The position numbers were made by a program, and so were the translations under genes. Shown piece by piece: positions 43,411 to 51,211 of a DNA stretch of 64,000 nucleotides. The stretch comes from Saccharothrix sp. NRRL B-16348 (lineage in GTDB: Bacteria; Actinomycetota; Actinomycetes; Mycobacteriales; Pseudonocardiaceae): contig NZ_LGED01000206.1 of the NCBI RefSeq assembly GCF_001280085.1, positions 1-64,000 on the forward strand, in the 5' to 3' direction. Position 1 is the stretch's first letter. Every line of letters begins with the position of its first letter. Below the pieces are notes generated by a model. That model had not been told where the DNA came from, made no database searches, and saw only the letters and a program-made list of their open reading frames with translations.

Positions 43411-44304
43411 TCATCGCAGGGTGAGCGCGGTCTCGGAGTCGACGCGGGTCAGCTTCTCCGGGTTGCGGACGTAGTAGAGGCCGGTGATGCGGGCGTGCTC
43501 GACCCGGATCGCCATGACGCCGTCGAGCACGCCGTCCAGCCGCACGACGAGGGCCGGGTTGCCGTTGAGCACGACGGGCTCGCCGGTGAACGTGCTCTCG
43601 ATCCGGCCCAGGCCGCTGAGGACCATGCGGACCACCTTGTCCGCGCCGGTCACCGGCCGCGGCACGGCCCGCTTGACACCGCCGCCGTCGCTCACCAGCA
43701 CGACGTCGGGCGCGAGCACGTCGAGGAGTCCCTGCACGTCCCCGGTCTCGAGCGCGCGCCGCAACGACTCCAGCGCCGCCCGCGCCTCGCCCGGTGAGAC
43801 CGCCGTCCGAGATCGGCGGGCGTCCACGTGCCGGCGGGCGCGGTGCGCGATCTGGCGGACGGCCGCGGGCGTCTTGTCGACGGCGGCGGCGATCTCGTCG
43901 TAGCCGACGTCGAAGGCCTCGCGCAGCACGAAGACGGCGCGTTCCGTGGGCGACAGCGTCTCCAGGACGAGCATCAACGCCATCGACACGCTCTCGGCCA
44001 GCTCGAAGTCCTGGGCCACGTCCGGCGCGGTGAGCAGCGGCTCGGGCAGCCAGGAGCCGACGTACGCCTCCTTGCGCCGCCGCATCGTGCGCAACCGGTT
44101 GAGCGCCTGCCTGGTCGTGATCCGGACCAGGTAGGCGCGCTGGTCGCGCACCTGCGCCAGGTCCACCTCGACCCACCGCAGCCAGACCTCCTGCAGGACG
44201 TCCTCGGCGTCGGCGGCCGAGCCGAGCATCTCGTACGCGACGGTGAAGAGCAGGTTGCGGTGGGCGACGAAAGCGCTGGTCGCCGGGTCGGTGAGGTCGT
44301 CCAT
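43411..44304 (-). CDS. ECF41-type RNA polymerase sigma factor (SigJ-like)
   Basis: A 297-residue ECF sigma factor with sigma2 (~12-80, AEDVLQEVWLRW) and sigma4 (~105-165, LSPTERAVFVLREAFDVGYDEI) and a C-terminal SnoaL/NTF2-like domain. WLPEPL at 85-90 in the linker and NPEKL at 281-285 near the end are hallmarks of the ECF41 group, where the fused C-terminal domain sets activity instead of an anti-sigma factor. The usual oxidoreductase/epimerase partner is not adjacent; upstream lie a 13-codon ORF, a membrane protein and a TetR gene. Confidence 0.9.
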   Translation of the reverse strand: MDDLTDPATSAFVAHRNLLFTVAYEMLGSAADAEDVLQEVWLRWVEVDLAQVRDQRAYLVRITTRQALNRLRTMRRRKEAYVGSWLPEPLLTAPDVAQDFELAESVSMALMLVLETLSPTERAVFVLREAFDVGYDEIAAAVDKTPAAVRQIAHRARRHVDARRSRTAVSPGEARAALESLRRALETGDVQGLLDVLAPDVVLVSDGGGVKRAVPRPVTGADKVVRMVLSGLGRIESTFTGEPVVLNGNPALVVRLDGVLDGVMAIRVEHARITGLYYVRNPEKLTRVDSETALTLR

Positions 44305-44305
44305 C

Positions 44306-44347
44306 TCACGCCGTCAGGGTCACGGTCAGGTCGGTGCTCTGCGCCAT
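44306..44347 (-). CDS. 13-residue ORF ahead of the sigma factor gene
   Basis: MAQSTDLTVTLTA is preceded by the very strong ribosome site GAAGGAG and its stop codon is one base before the sigma factor ATG. The sigma gene has no good site of its own. It could be a leader peptide that brings ribosomes, or the stump of a lost partner gene. Confidence 0.4.
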   Translation of the reverse strand: MAQSTDLTVTLTA

Positions 44348-44422
44348 GGTGTCTCCTTCGTTCCGGGGGGATCGGTCACAGGACACCGGCTCGCCGAAGG
44401 CTGTGACAGGACATGGCGCGGA

Positions 44423-44866
44423 TCACTCCGGGCGAACCCGTCGTGGGTGGGTGAACCAACCGGCGTAGGTCAGGACCAAGCCGACGACCGCCAGCACGCC
44501 GAAGAAGACCCGGGCCACGACCATCGCGGTCGGCGAGAGCAGGGTGGCCTCGACGCCCGACCGGATCGCCGTGGGGTTGGCGATCAGCAGGAACCCGCGC
44601 AGTGCGACGAACCAGCCGAACAGCGACACGGTGATGGCGAGCGGGCCGCGCCAACTGCGGTGCCCGCCGACGATGACCAGTCCGCCGCCGAGCATCAGGG
44701 CGCCGAGCATCCACACCTGGACGGGTTGGGTGAACAACTCGTCGATGAGGCCCCGCAGGTCGGGCAGGCGGATCGCGTAGACGGTCGTGAAGGAGGCGAT
44801 GTAAGGGCCGATGACGCGGGCGAACGCGCGGGTGCGCAGCTGCGCGTCGATGCTTGCGGTGGACAT
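44423..44866 (-). CDS. Small integral membrane protein
   Basis: A 147-residue protein with four probable spans (IGPYIASFTTVYAIRL, VWMLGALMLGGGLVIVGG, LAITVSLFGWFVALRGFLLIA, VVARVFFGVLAVVGLVLTYAGW). I do not recognise a named family. The ATG at 44866 follows GGAG by nine bases. It lies 17 bases after tetR and ahead of the sigma factor gene, so it is likely in the same operon and under the same TetR operator. Confidence 0.75.
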   Translation of the reverse strand: MSTASIDAQLRTRAFARVIGPYIASFTTVYAIRLPDLRGLIDELFTQPVQVWMLGALMLGGGLVIVGGHRSWRGPLAITVSLFGWFVALRGFLLIANPTAIRSGVEATLLSPTAMVVARVFFGVLAVVGLVLTYAGWFTHPRRVRPE

Positions 44867-44883
44867 CCGTGCTGCTCCTCTTG

Positions 44884-45513
44884 TCATCTCCCGGGTTGTC
44901 GGCCCTGCCGGTCGGCTTCACGTGGTCGACCTCCGGGTCGGTAGCCGGCCTGGTGGAGCACGGCGCGCAGGAACCGTTCGACGTCGTCGGCCGCGCCGGT
45001 GTCCGGGCGGGTGGCCAGGTGCTGCCAGACCACGCCGGTGAGCACGTCCAGCAGGACGTCCAGGTCGGTGTCGGCGGGCAGCTGCCCGAGGTCGCGGGCC
45101 TGCGCGAGCACGTCCCGGCGGGCTTGGTCGCGGTGCCGGCCGAACAACTCCTGGTACGTGCGGGCGAGTTCGGGGAAGTCCTCGATCGCGCCGTAGAGGC
45201 GTCGCAGCAGGCGTCGCTGGTGCGGGTCGGCGAGGACGGCCGTCCAGCCGGCCACCAGCTGGTCGACGTTCCCGATCTCCGGGTTCCGCGGCGGGTTGCC
45301 GTAGGCGGCCTCCACCGTGGCGATCAGCAGCCGGGTCTTGTCCGGGAAGCGCCGGTACACGGTGGCCCGCGTGACCCCGGCCCGCCGGGCGACCTGCTCG
45401 ATGCTGGTCGCCTCCGCGCCGCGTTCGATCAGCAGTTCCAGCGAGGCGCCGAGGATGGCGGCGTCGGCTTCCCCGCTGCGCGGCCGGCCGGGTGCGCGAT
45501 CGTCGTTCGCCAT
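44884..45513 (-). CDS. TetR/AcrR family regulator
   Basis: A 209-residue TetR protein. Residues ~16-62 are the DNA-binding domain (ILGASLELLIERGAEATSIEQVARRAGVTRATVYRRF); the rest is the helical ligand-binding domain, with GVVWQHLATRPDTG near the end. A near-perfect 29-bp palindrome six bases before its ATG is the likely operator, so it should repress its own operon, which includes a membrane protein and an ECF41 sigma factor. The effector is unknown. Confidence 0.88.
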   Translation of the reverse strand: MANDDRAPGRPRSGEADAAILGASLELLIERGAEATSIEQVARRAGVTRATVYRRFPDKTRLLIATVEAAYGNPPRNPEIGNVDQLVAGWTAVLADPHQRRLLRRLYGAIEDFPELARTYQELFGRHRDQARRDVLAQARDLGQLPADTDLDVLLDVLTGVVWQHLATRPDTGAADDVERFLRAVLHQAGYRPGGRPREADRQGRQPGR

Positions 45514-45518
45514 GCCGA

Positions 45519-45547
45519 TTACAATACAGAGCTGCTCCGTATTGTAA
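45519..45547. promoter_or_regulatory. TetR operator palindrome
   Basis: TTACAATAC and GTATTGTAA flank GAGC-T-GCTC; the 14-base half-sites differ at only one position. It is AT-rich and lies just upstream of the tetR start codon. Confidence 0.75.
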
Positions 45548-45592
45548 ATCTCGCCGTGCGGTGCGCCTGCCTGACCGCCTGGTCGACGCGGC

Positions 45593-46096
45593 TCAGTCCA
45601 GCCCGGCGCGCCTCCGGTGGTCCGCGTAGTCGTCGGCGACCGCCCGGTGCGCCCGTTCGACGATGTCCCGCACCTCGGCCGGCTCGACCTGCGCAACCCG
45701 CAACCCGCCTTCGCGGTGCCGGGCGGTCAGCCACATGCGGTCACCGAACCGGAACAGGAACGAGTGGAACGGGAACGTGATCTCGCCCCACTCCAGGAAC
45801 GACAGCCGCTCGTCCCACGAAGCCAAGATCGGGTCGTGCTCGCTCTCGGCGACCAGGCGCTGGTGCAGCACCCGCGGGTCGGTGCCGAGCACCGCCGCGT
45901 GCGGCGCCAGATCGGGCCAGTCGTCCAGCGCGCGCAGCGTCAACCCCACCCGGAGCAGGAAGTTCGGCACGTACACCTCGTCGTCCAGGAACGTGAGGTC
46001 CTCGCCGTCGACGTAGATCTTGACGGAACGCAGCTGCGGTTGCCCTGCCTCGGTGGGGCCCACCAAGACTCCGAACCGCGCCCGATCACCGATCAC
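45593..46096 (-). CDS. Conserved protein of unknown function
   Basis: A 167-residue soluble protein that I do not recognise. It has several Trp and aromatic-rich stretches (FLEWGEITFPFHSFLFRFGDRMWLTARHREGG) and no signal peptide or membrane span. The GTG at 46096 has GGAGGGG five bases upstream, which decides the start over a longer frame to 46153. It is read alone, ending ~45 bases before the TetR operator and diverging from the GntR gene. Confidence 0.7.
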   Translation of the reverse strand: MIGDRARFGVLVGPTEAGQPQLRSVKIYVDGEDLTFLDDEVYVPNFLLRVGLTLRALDDWPDLAPHAAVLGTDPRVLHQRLVAESEHDPILASWDERLSFLEWGEITFPFHSFLFRFGDRMWLTARHREGGLRVAQVEPAEVRDIVERAHRAVADDYADHRRRAGLD

Positions 46097-46225
46097 CGAA
46101 CCCCTCCAGGTAGGCCGAAACGCGCACCGTACCGACGCGAAGGGCCCTTCCACCGCACATTTCCGCAGCGCGAGCCCGCCTGGGGCAAGTCCGCGCCGGT
46201 GCTGGTGATCTCGGCGGCGACCGTC

Positions 46226-46231
46226 TACCGT
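46226..46231 (+). promoter_or_regulatory. -10 hexamer TACCGT of GntR gene
   Basis: TACCGT ends eight bases before the ATG at 46240; no ribosome site. The AT-rich TGCAATATATTAG right at the start codon could be an operator. Confidence 0.5.
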
Positions 46232-46239
46232 GCTCCGGT

Positions 46240-46908
46240 ATGCAATATATTAGTCGGGCGCTGTACCGCGACCAGGCGTTGATCGCGATCCGCGAGGCGA
46301 TCCTGGGCGGCGACCTGGCGCCCGGCGTGCCGATCAAGGACGTGGAGCTGGCCGAGCGGCTGGGGCTGTCCCGGACGCCGGTGCGCGAGGCGTTGGCGCG
46401 GCTGACCGACGAGGGGTTGGTCGAGAGCAAGCCGCACAGCTACACGCGGGTCACGCCGCTGGACACGGCCGCGGTGCGTGACGCGCACGTCGTCGTCCAG
46501 ACCATGCACGCGCTCGCCGCCCGGCTGGCCGCGTCACGCCTGGTCGAGGCGGACCTGGACGCGATGCGTGCCGCGAACACGGCGTTCGCCCGCGCCCTGG
46601 CCTCCGGTGACGTGCCGGGTGCGCTCGCCGCCGACGACGAGTTCCACGCGGTGGCGGTGCGGCGTGGGGGCAACTTCGCCGTCACGGCCACCATCGAGCG
46701 CTACACGCCCCTCGTGCGCAGGCTGGAACGGCTGCGGTTCGCCGCTCCGACCGGCCGCCACTCGGTGGCGATGCACGACGAGATCATCACCGCCTTCGCC
46801 GCGTCCGACGCCGACCTCGCGGCACGGCTGGTCGAGCGGAACTGGGCGACGTTGGCCGACCTGCTCTCGACCGACCTGCTCTCGACTGACACGGCTGAGG
46901 AGAACTGA
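46240..46908 (+). CDS. GntR/FCD family regulator of ACC deaminase
   Basis: A 222-residue FadR-type regulator: winged helix at ~10-75 ([39 protein letters not shown]) and an all-helical FCD ligand domain (~85-215) with His residues for metal binding ([16 protein letters not shown]). It is followed after one base by the ACC deaminase gene, so it is almost certainly its regulator, acting on the operon as in other actinobacteria. Ends with a small repeat, [10 protein letters not shown]. Confidence 0.87.
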   Translation: MQYISRALYRDQALIAIREAILGGDLAPGVPIKDVELAERLGLSRTPVREALARLTDEGLVESKPHSYTRVTPLDTAAVRDAHVVVQTMHALAARLAASRLVEADLDAMRAANTAFARALASGDVPGALAADDEFHAVAVRRGGNFAVTATIERYTPLVRRLERLRFAAPTGRHSVAMHDEIITAFAASDADLAARLVERNWATLADLLSTDLLSTDTAEEN

Positions 46909-46909
46909 C

Positions 46910-47905
46910 ATGGCGCTGGGCGATTTCGCGCGTTTCCCGCTGACCTTCGGCCCGTCCCCGGTGCACGAGCTGGAACGGCTGACCAGGCACCTCGGCGGCG
47001 CGCGGGTGTGGGCCAAGCGGGAGGACTGCAACTCCGGGTTGGCCTACGGCGGCAACAAGACCCGCAAGCTGGAGTACCTGGTGGCGGAGGCGTTGGCGAC
47101 GGGCTGCGACACGTTGGTGTCCATCGGCGGCGTGCAGTCCAACCACACGCGCCAGGTGGCCGGTGCGGCGGCGCGGGCCGGGCTGAAGTGCGTGCTGGTG
47201 CAGGAGAGCTGGGTCGACTGGCCGGACGCCGGGTACGACCGGGTGGGCAACATCCTGCTCAGCCGGCTGATGGGCGCCGAGGTGCGGTTGGTCGAGGCCG
47301 GCTTCGGCATCGGCGTGAAACCCGCGTGGGAGCAGGCGGTCGAGGACGTGCGCGCGGCCGGCGGCAAGCCGTACGCCATCCCGGCGGGCGCGTCGGACCA
47401 CCCGCTCGGTGGGCTCGGGTTCGCCGGGTGGGCGGCCGAGGTCGAGCGGCAGGAGGCCGAGCTGGGCGTCCGGTTCGACACGGTGGTCGTGTGCTCGGTG
47501 ACCGGCAGCACGCAGGCGGGCATGGTCGCCGGGTTCGCGGGCGGCGACCGGAGGGTGATCGGCATCGACGCCTCCGCCAAGCCGCGCGACACCCGCGAGC
47601 AGATCACGCGCATCGCCGAGAACACGGCGGGCCTGCTGGGCGTCGAGGTGGCCGACGCCGACGTCATCCTCGACGAACGGTTCCACGAAGGCGTCTACGG
47701 CGTGCCGGGCGAGTCCACTGTGGAGGCCATGAAGCTCGGCGCCCGGCTGGAGGGCATGATCACCGACCCGGTGTACGAGGGCAAGTCGTTGGCGGGCCTG
47801 GTGGAACTCGTCTCCACCGGCGAGATCCCGCGCGACTCCACCGTCCTGTACGCCCACCTGGGCGGCCAACCGGCCCTCAACGCCTACAGCTCCCTGTTCC
47901 GCTGA
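46910..47905 (+). CDS. acdS: 1-Aminocyclopropane-1-carboxylate deaminase
   Basis: A 331-residue fold-type II PLP enzyme. Lys50 in GGNKTRK carries PLP. The two positions that separate true ACC deaminases from D-cysteine desulfhydrases are Glu290 (VYEGKSL) and Leu317 (HLGGQPAL), equal to Glu295/Leu322 of the Pseudomonas enzyme, so ACC deaminase is favoured. It turns the plant ethylene precursor ACC into 2-oxobutyrate and ammonia. GAGGAGA precedes the ATG, which lies one base past the GntR gene. This suggests life near plant roots (inference). Confidence 0.9.
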   Translation: MALGDFARFPLTFGPSPVHELERLTRHLGGARVWAKREDCNSGLAYGGNKTRKLEYLVAEALATGCDTLVSIGGVQSNHTRQVAGAAARAGLKCVLVQESWVDWPDAGYDRVGNILLSRLMGAEVRLVEAGFGIGVKPAWEQAVEDVRAAGGKPYAIPAGASDHPLGGLGFAGWAAEVERQEAELGVRFDTVVVCSVTGSTQAGMVAGFAGGDRRVIGIDASAKPRDTREQITRIAENTAGLLGVEVADADVILDERFHEGVYGVPGESTVEAMKLGARLEGMITDPVYEGKSLAGLVELVSTGEIPRDSTVLYAHLGGQPALNAYSSLFR

Positions 47906-47910
47906 CCGGT

Positions 47911-47944
47911 GTCCGGGCCGCGCGCCGACGCGGGCGGCCCGGAC
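47911..47944. terminator. Bidirectional terminator between acdS and T7SS-like operon
   Basis: GTCCGGGCCGC and GCGGCCCGGAC form a perfect 11-bp stem with a 12-base loop, just past the acdS stop codon and between convergent genes. Confidence 0.65.
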
Positions 47945-47951
47945 CGCGCGG

Positions 47952-49172
47952 TCAGAGGAAGCCGCCGGTGAACGTCTTCTTGATGCCGCCACCCACGGTC
48001 TTCCCGATGTCCTTGGCCTTGTCCGCCACGGCCCCGCCGACGTCCTTGACCCCTTCGACGGCCTCGTCGCCGTGCCTGTCCACCACCCACGCGGTCAACC
48101 CGCCCACGATGACGCCCGCGGCCACCGGTGCCAGGACCGGCGCGCCCACCAGCACCGCAGGCCCCACCAACGCCGTCGTGACCGCCGATGCCGTCGCGGT
48201 GGACGCCACCAGGCCCGCCGTGCCCGCCGTGACGGCGACGATCGAGTTCTCGACGGTCGGCTCCTTGATGATCTCGATGCCGACGCCGACCGTCGTCAGC
48301 CCGAGCCCCGTCCACGGCACGCTCTTGACCACGGTCCCGAACCGCCCGGTGAGGCTCTGCCCCCACCGGGTGGTGTTCCCGACGTTCGTGGTCAGGATGA
48401 ACCGGCCGTTCTGGGCGGTGGTGGCGGTCGAACCGCCGAAGAGCCGCGCGAGCTCCGCGCTCCGGCGATCCGCCTCCCGCTGGTTCAGGGCGATGGCGCG
48501 CAGCAGGTCCCAGCGCTGGGGCCCGACGAGCGGCCGGCCCGCGGCCGCCTCCGTCTGCCCGGCGATGACCGTGGCGGTCGTGGCCGCCGACGTGTAGCGG
48601 TCCGCGGCCTCGGACAGCTGCACCAGCCGTCCCGCGAAGTGCGCGCCGGCCGCGCCCGACGCGCCGTCCAGCGCCACGAACGTCGCCGGGTGGGTGGCCA
48701 CGTCGCCCAGCGCGCCGAAGAAGTCCGCCAACCTGGACAGGGAGTCCCGTTCCAGCGCGTCGGCTTCGGCGACGGTGCGCAGGCACTCCTCGAACGCCTT
48801 CAGCTTCGCGCCGTCGGCCAGACCGGACGGCTCGCAGATCAGCGTGCCGAACACGGTCAACCCGGCACCCATGGCCACGGCCACCGCCTGCGCCATCCGC
48901 GCCTTCACGGTCTCCAGGTCCGCCGCGTGCGCGTCGAGCGCGGCGGCGGTGCCGGTGTTCGTGGCGGCGATCCCGTCGACCTCGCCGAGGGTGGCGCCGA
49001 CCGTGGCGCGGAACGAGTCCGCCGCGGGGCCCGTCCACCCCGATTCCGACGTGGTCGACGCGCCGCGCGCGATCGTCCCGGCCTCCTCGGCGGCCCGCGC
49101 CAGTTCGCGGAGCCACCCGGCGGTCGCCCGCAAGCTCGCCGGATCGCCTTGGACCGCGGTCTCCAACGGCAT
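47952..49172 (-). CDS. WXG100-like T7SS effector candidate with amphipathic tail
   Basis: A 406-residue protein. Residues ~1-110 form a helical WXG100-like hairpin with W46-T-G48 in SGWTGPAADSFR. Next is a helical Ala-rich middle with AVAVAMGAGLTVFGTLI, then a hydrophobic Ala/Val region (VAGVIVGGLTAWVV) and a C-terminal tail DVGGAVADKAKDIGKTVGG with regularly spaced Lys and Gly that would form an amphipathic helix. This fits a secreted membrane-active effector or EspB-like substrate. AAGGAGGTG precedes the ATG; the start overlaps the EspC-like stop codon. Confidence 0.7.
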   Translation of the reverse strand: MPLETAVQGDPASLRATAGWLRELARAAEEAGTIARGASTTSESGWTGPAADSFRATVGATLGEVDGIAATNTGTAAALDAHAADLETVKARMAQAVAVAMGAGLTVFGTLICEPSGLADGAKLKAFEECLRTVAEADALERDSLSRLADFFGALGDVATHPATFVALDGASGAAGAHFAGRLVQLSEAADRYTSAATTATVIAGQTEAAAGRPLVGPQRWDLLRAIALNQREADRRSAELARLFGGSTATTAQNGRFILTTNVGNTTRWGQSLTGRFGTVVKSVPWTGLGLTTVGVGIEIIKEPTVENSIVAVTAGTAGLVASTATASAVTTALVGPAVLVGAPVLAPVAAGVIVGGLTAWVVDRHGDEAVEGVKDVGGAVADKAKDIGKTVGGGIKKTFTGGFL

Positions 49173-49441
49173 CAGGACACCTCCTTGATCGTCGCGTCGT
49201 CGTCCACGTCCCGGTAGTCGCGCAGCGTCACGTCCACGGTGTCGGCGGCGGCCAGGTAGCCCGTCACGACCACCGCGGCCTGGCCGCACAGGGCACCCAA
49301 CCCCGCGTTGACGATGGCCGTGCACACGCCGGCCCGCGGCGGCGGCGGTGCCGCGGACACGCCGCCGACCGCGTCCGCCGCGGTGCGCAACCTGCCCGCC
49401 ACCGTCGCGAGGGTGTCGAGGCTGGTGGTGAACCCGCTCAC
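49172..49441 (-). CDS. EspC-like type VII secretion target
   Basis: An 89-residue helical protein resembling the ESX EspC family (TSLDTLATVAGRLRTAADAV; LGALCGQAAVVVTGYLAAADTV). The C-terminal end contains the secretion signal YxxxD in DYRDVDDD. The GTG at 49441 overlaps the previous stop (GTGA) and its TGA overlaps the next ATG, so the three genes of this operon are translated as a unit. Confidence 0.7.
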   Translation of the reverse strand: MSGFTTSLDTLATVAGRLRTAADAVGGVSAAPPPPRAGVCTAIVNAGLGALCGQAAVVVTGYLAAADTVDVTLRDYRDVDDDATIKEVS

Positions 49442-49767
49442 CGGAAGGCCTCCTCGGGCAGCGCCACGTCCCACAGCACCACGTCCGCGCCGCACGCGCG
49501 GGCACACTCGGCCACTCCCTCGGTGCGGACCGAGACCCACCGCTGGCGCGGCCCGCAGCACCGCACCAGGTCGTCCAGCGTCGAGTACGCGGGCAGCGCC
49601 AGCCCGCCCTCGGCCGTTCTCCGCAACTCGAACGCGACGTCTTCCGCCACCACCGTCGCGGGCACGTAGGCCAACTCCGGCGTCGCGTCCTCCTCCCAGC
49701 CGGCGTACCGGCCGCCGATCACGTCCGGTGCGACGAATCCGTCCTCACCGGTGCGGAATCCCCTCAT
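49438..49767 (-). CDS. SseB/SAV_915-like protein, first gene of T7SS-like operon
   Basis: A 109-residue protein with a C-terminal SseB-like strand-helix pattern (PAYSTLDDLVRCCGPRQRWVSV, ADVVLWDVALPEEA). The N-terminal ELAYVPATVV fits the same group. In this phylum such genes often stand next to EspC-like genes. The ATG at 49767 has GAGAGGGG eight bases before. Function unknown. Confidence 0.65.
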   Translation of the reverse strand: MRGFRTGEDGFVAPDVIGGRYAGWEEDATPELAYVPATVVAEDVAFELRRTAEGGLALPAYSTLDDLVRCCGPRQRWVSVRTEGVAECARACGADVVLWDVALPEEAFR

Positions 49768-49917
49768 TCCCGACCCCTCTCGCCGATCGTCCCGAGTTCG
49801 TGGTCGCATTCTGTGTTCGCCCGGAACCGGTCCGCTGTCGCCGCCGTCGAAACCGCTGGTAGGGGCGGGCATGCGGACGGTCAACGGGTTGTCCGCGGAC
49901 AAAGGGGGACGTGCGGC

Positions 49918-51204
49918 GTGGACACGACCAAGGGCCCCGGACGGCCGCAGGGAGACCTGAAGGGCGCGACGGCGGCGGCGAACGAGCTGGCGGTGTTCGT
50001 GCGGCAGCTGACCAAGGACCAGACCGTGCGGCAGCTGGCCGTGCGGTACATGGGCGGGCGGACGGCGTGGAGCCTGTACCGGTCGGGCGCCCAGGTCATC
50101 CCGCTGCACCTGCTGGAGCAGGTGGTCAAGGACCGGGTGCCGGACCAGGCGGGGCGGGAGCTGCTGCTGACCCGCGCGCGGAGCCTGCACCGGCGGGCGG
50201 CGGCCGAGCGGGTCGAGGAGCGGGCCGAGCCGGTCGCGTTGCCGCCGTTGTCCCCGCAACCGCCGCCCGGTCGGCTGGGAGGACGCTTCCGGCCGTGGCT
50301 GACGCACACCGTCGCCGTGGTGTCCGCGGTCGCGGTGACCCTGTCGGTGACGCTGGTCGCGACGGGACCGGAGAGCGGATCGGCGGGCCGGTCGTCCGCG
50401 TCCGATGCGCCGCGGGTGGCGGCGATGCTGGCGTTGATCACCCCCTCGGGCGACGCGGTCCGCTCGTGGAACCCGATTTCCGGCTGGGTCGACATCGGCG
50501 GGCCGGCGGCGGAGGTGCACGGCGGCGCGGCGGGCCTGTTCGGGGTCGCGCCGGGCGTCGGCCACATCGCGCAGTACCACTCGCCGGGGAACTGGACGTA
50601 CATCGGGGAACGCGGCGCCGAGCTGGCCGTGGGCCGCGACCACCTGTACCGGCTGGCCCCGGACCGGGCGGCGGTGTGGGCGTGGGTGGAGCACACCAAC
50701 TCGTGGCTGCTCATCGGCGCCGCGGCCAGACATCTGTACGCGGGCCGGGTCGGGATGTTCGCGTCCGGCCCGAACGGCCACGACCTGTTCCGCTACGAGG
50801 GCTCGCCGGGCAACTGGACGTGGATCACCGACACCCTGGACCCGGAGGACACCGTCCTGGTCGGCGAGGAATCCCTGTACCGGCTCCCGGCGGACGGGTC
50901 GGCGGTGTGGGAGTGGGACTTCCCGCGCGCCACGTGGACCAGGATCGGCGGTGCGGCCCGGTCGATCCACGTGGGCGGCGCCGGCCTGTTCATGGTCGAC
51001 CGGACCGGTGGCCTGCACTCCTACCAGGGCGAACCCGACGCGTGGACGCGGATCGGCGAGGGCGGCGCGGACATCGCCGTCGGCCCGGACCGGGTGTACC
51101 GGGTGATGCCGGAAGGAGCGGTGGCGCAGTGGCTGCCCGACACGTCCACGTGGGAGGAGCTGGACGGTCTGGCGGGCGCGATCACCGCGACCGACGACCG
51201 CTGA
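49918..51204 (+). CDS. Membrane beta-propeller (tectonin-like) protein with N-terminal helical domain
   Basis: A 428-residue protein. Residues ~15-95 are helical and resemble a short HTH-like domain (ELAVFVRQLTKDQTVRQLAVRY), ~127-149 a membrane span (HTVAVVSAVAVTLSVTLVA), and ~160-428 a tectonin-like propeller with repeats such as NWTYIGERGAELAVG, SWLLIGAAARHLYAG and TWTRIGGAARSIHVG. The propeller lies outside and may bind sugars or envelope parts. It is divergent from the T7SS-like operon, so it may be its sensor or receptor. Start GTG with AAAGGGGG upstream. Confidence 0.72.
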   Translation: MDTTKGPGRPQGDLKGATAAANELAVFVRQLTKDQTVRQLAVRYMGGRTAWSLYRSGAQVIPLHLLEQVVKDRVPDQAGRELLLTRARSLHRRAAAERVEERAEPVALPPLSPQPPPGRLGGRFRPWLTHTVAVVSAVAVTLSVTLVATGPESGSAGRSSASDAPRVAAMLALITPSGDAVRSWNPISGWVDIGGPAAEVHGGAAGLFGVAPGVGHIAQYHSPGNWTYIGERGAELAVGRDHLYRLAPDRAAVWAWVEHTNSWLLIGAAARHLYAGRVGMFASGPNGHDLFRYEGSPGNWTWITDTLDPEDTVLVGEESLYRLPADGSAVWEWDFPRATWTRIGGAARSIHVGGAGLFMVDRTGGLHSYQGEPDAWTRIGEGGADIAVGPDRVYRVMPEGAVAQWLPDTSTWEELDGLAGAITATDDR

Positions 51205-51211
51205 CCTCCCG

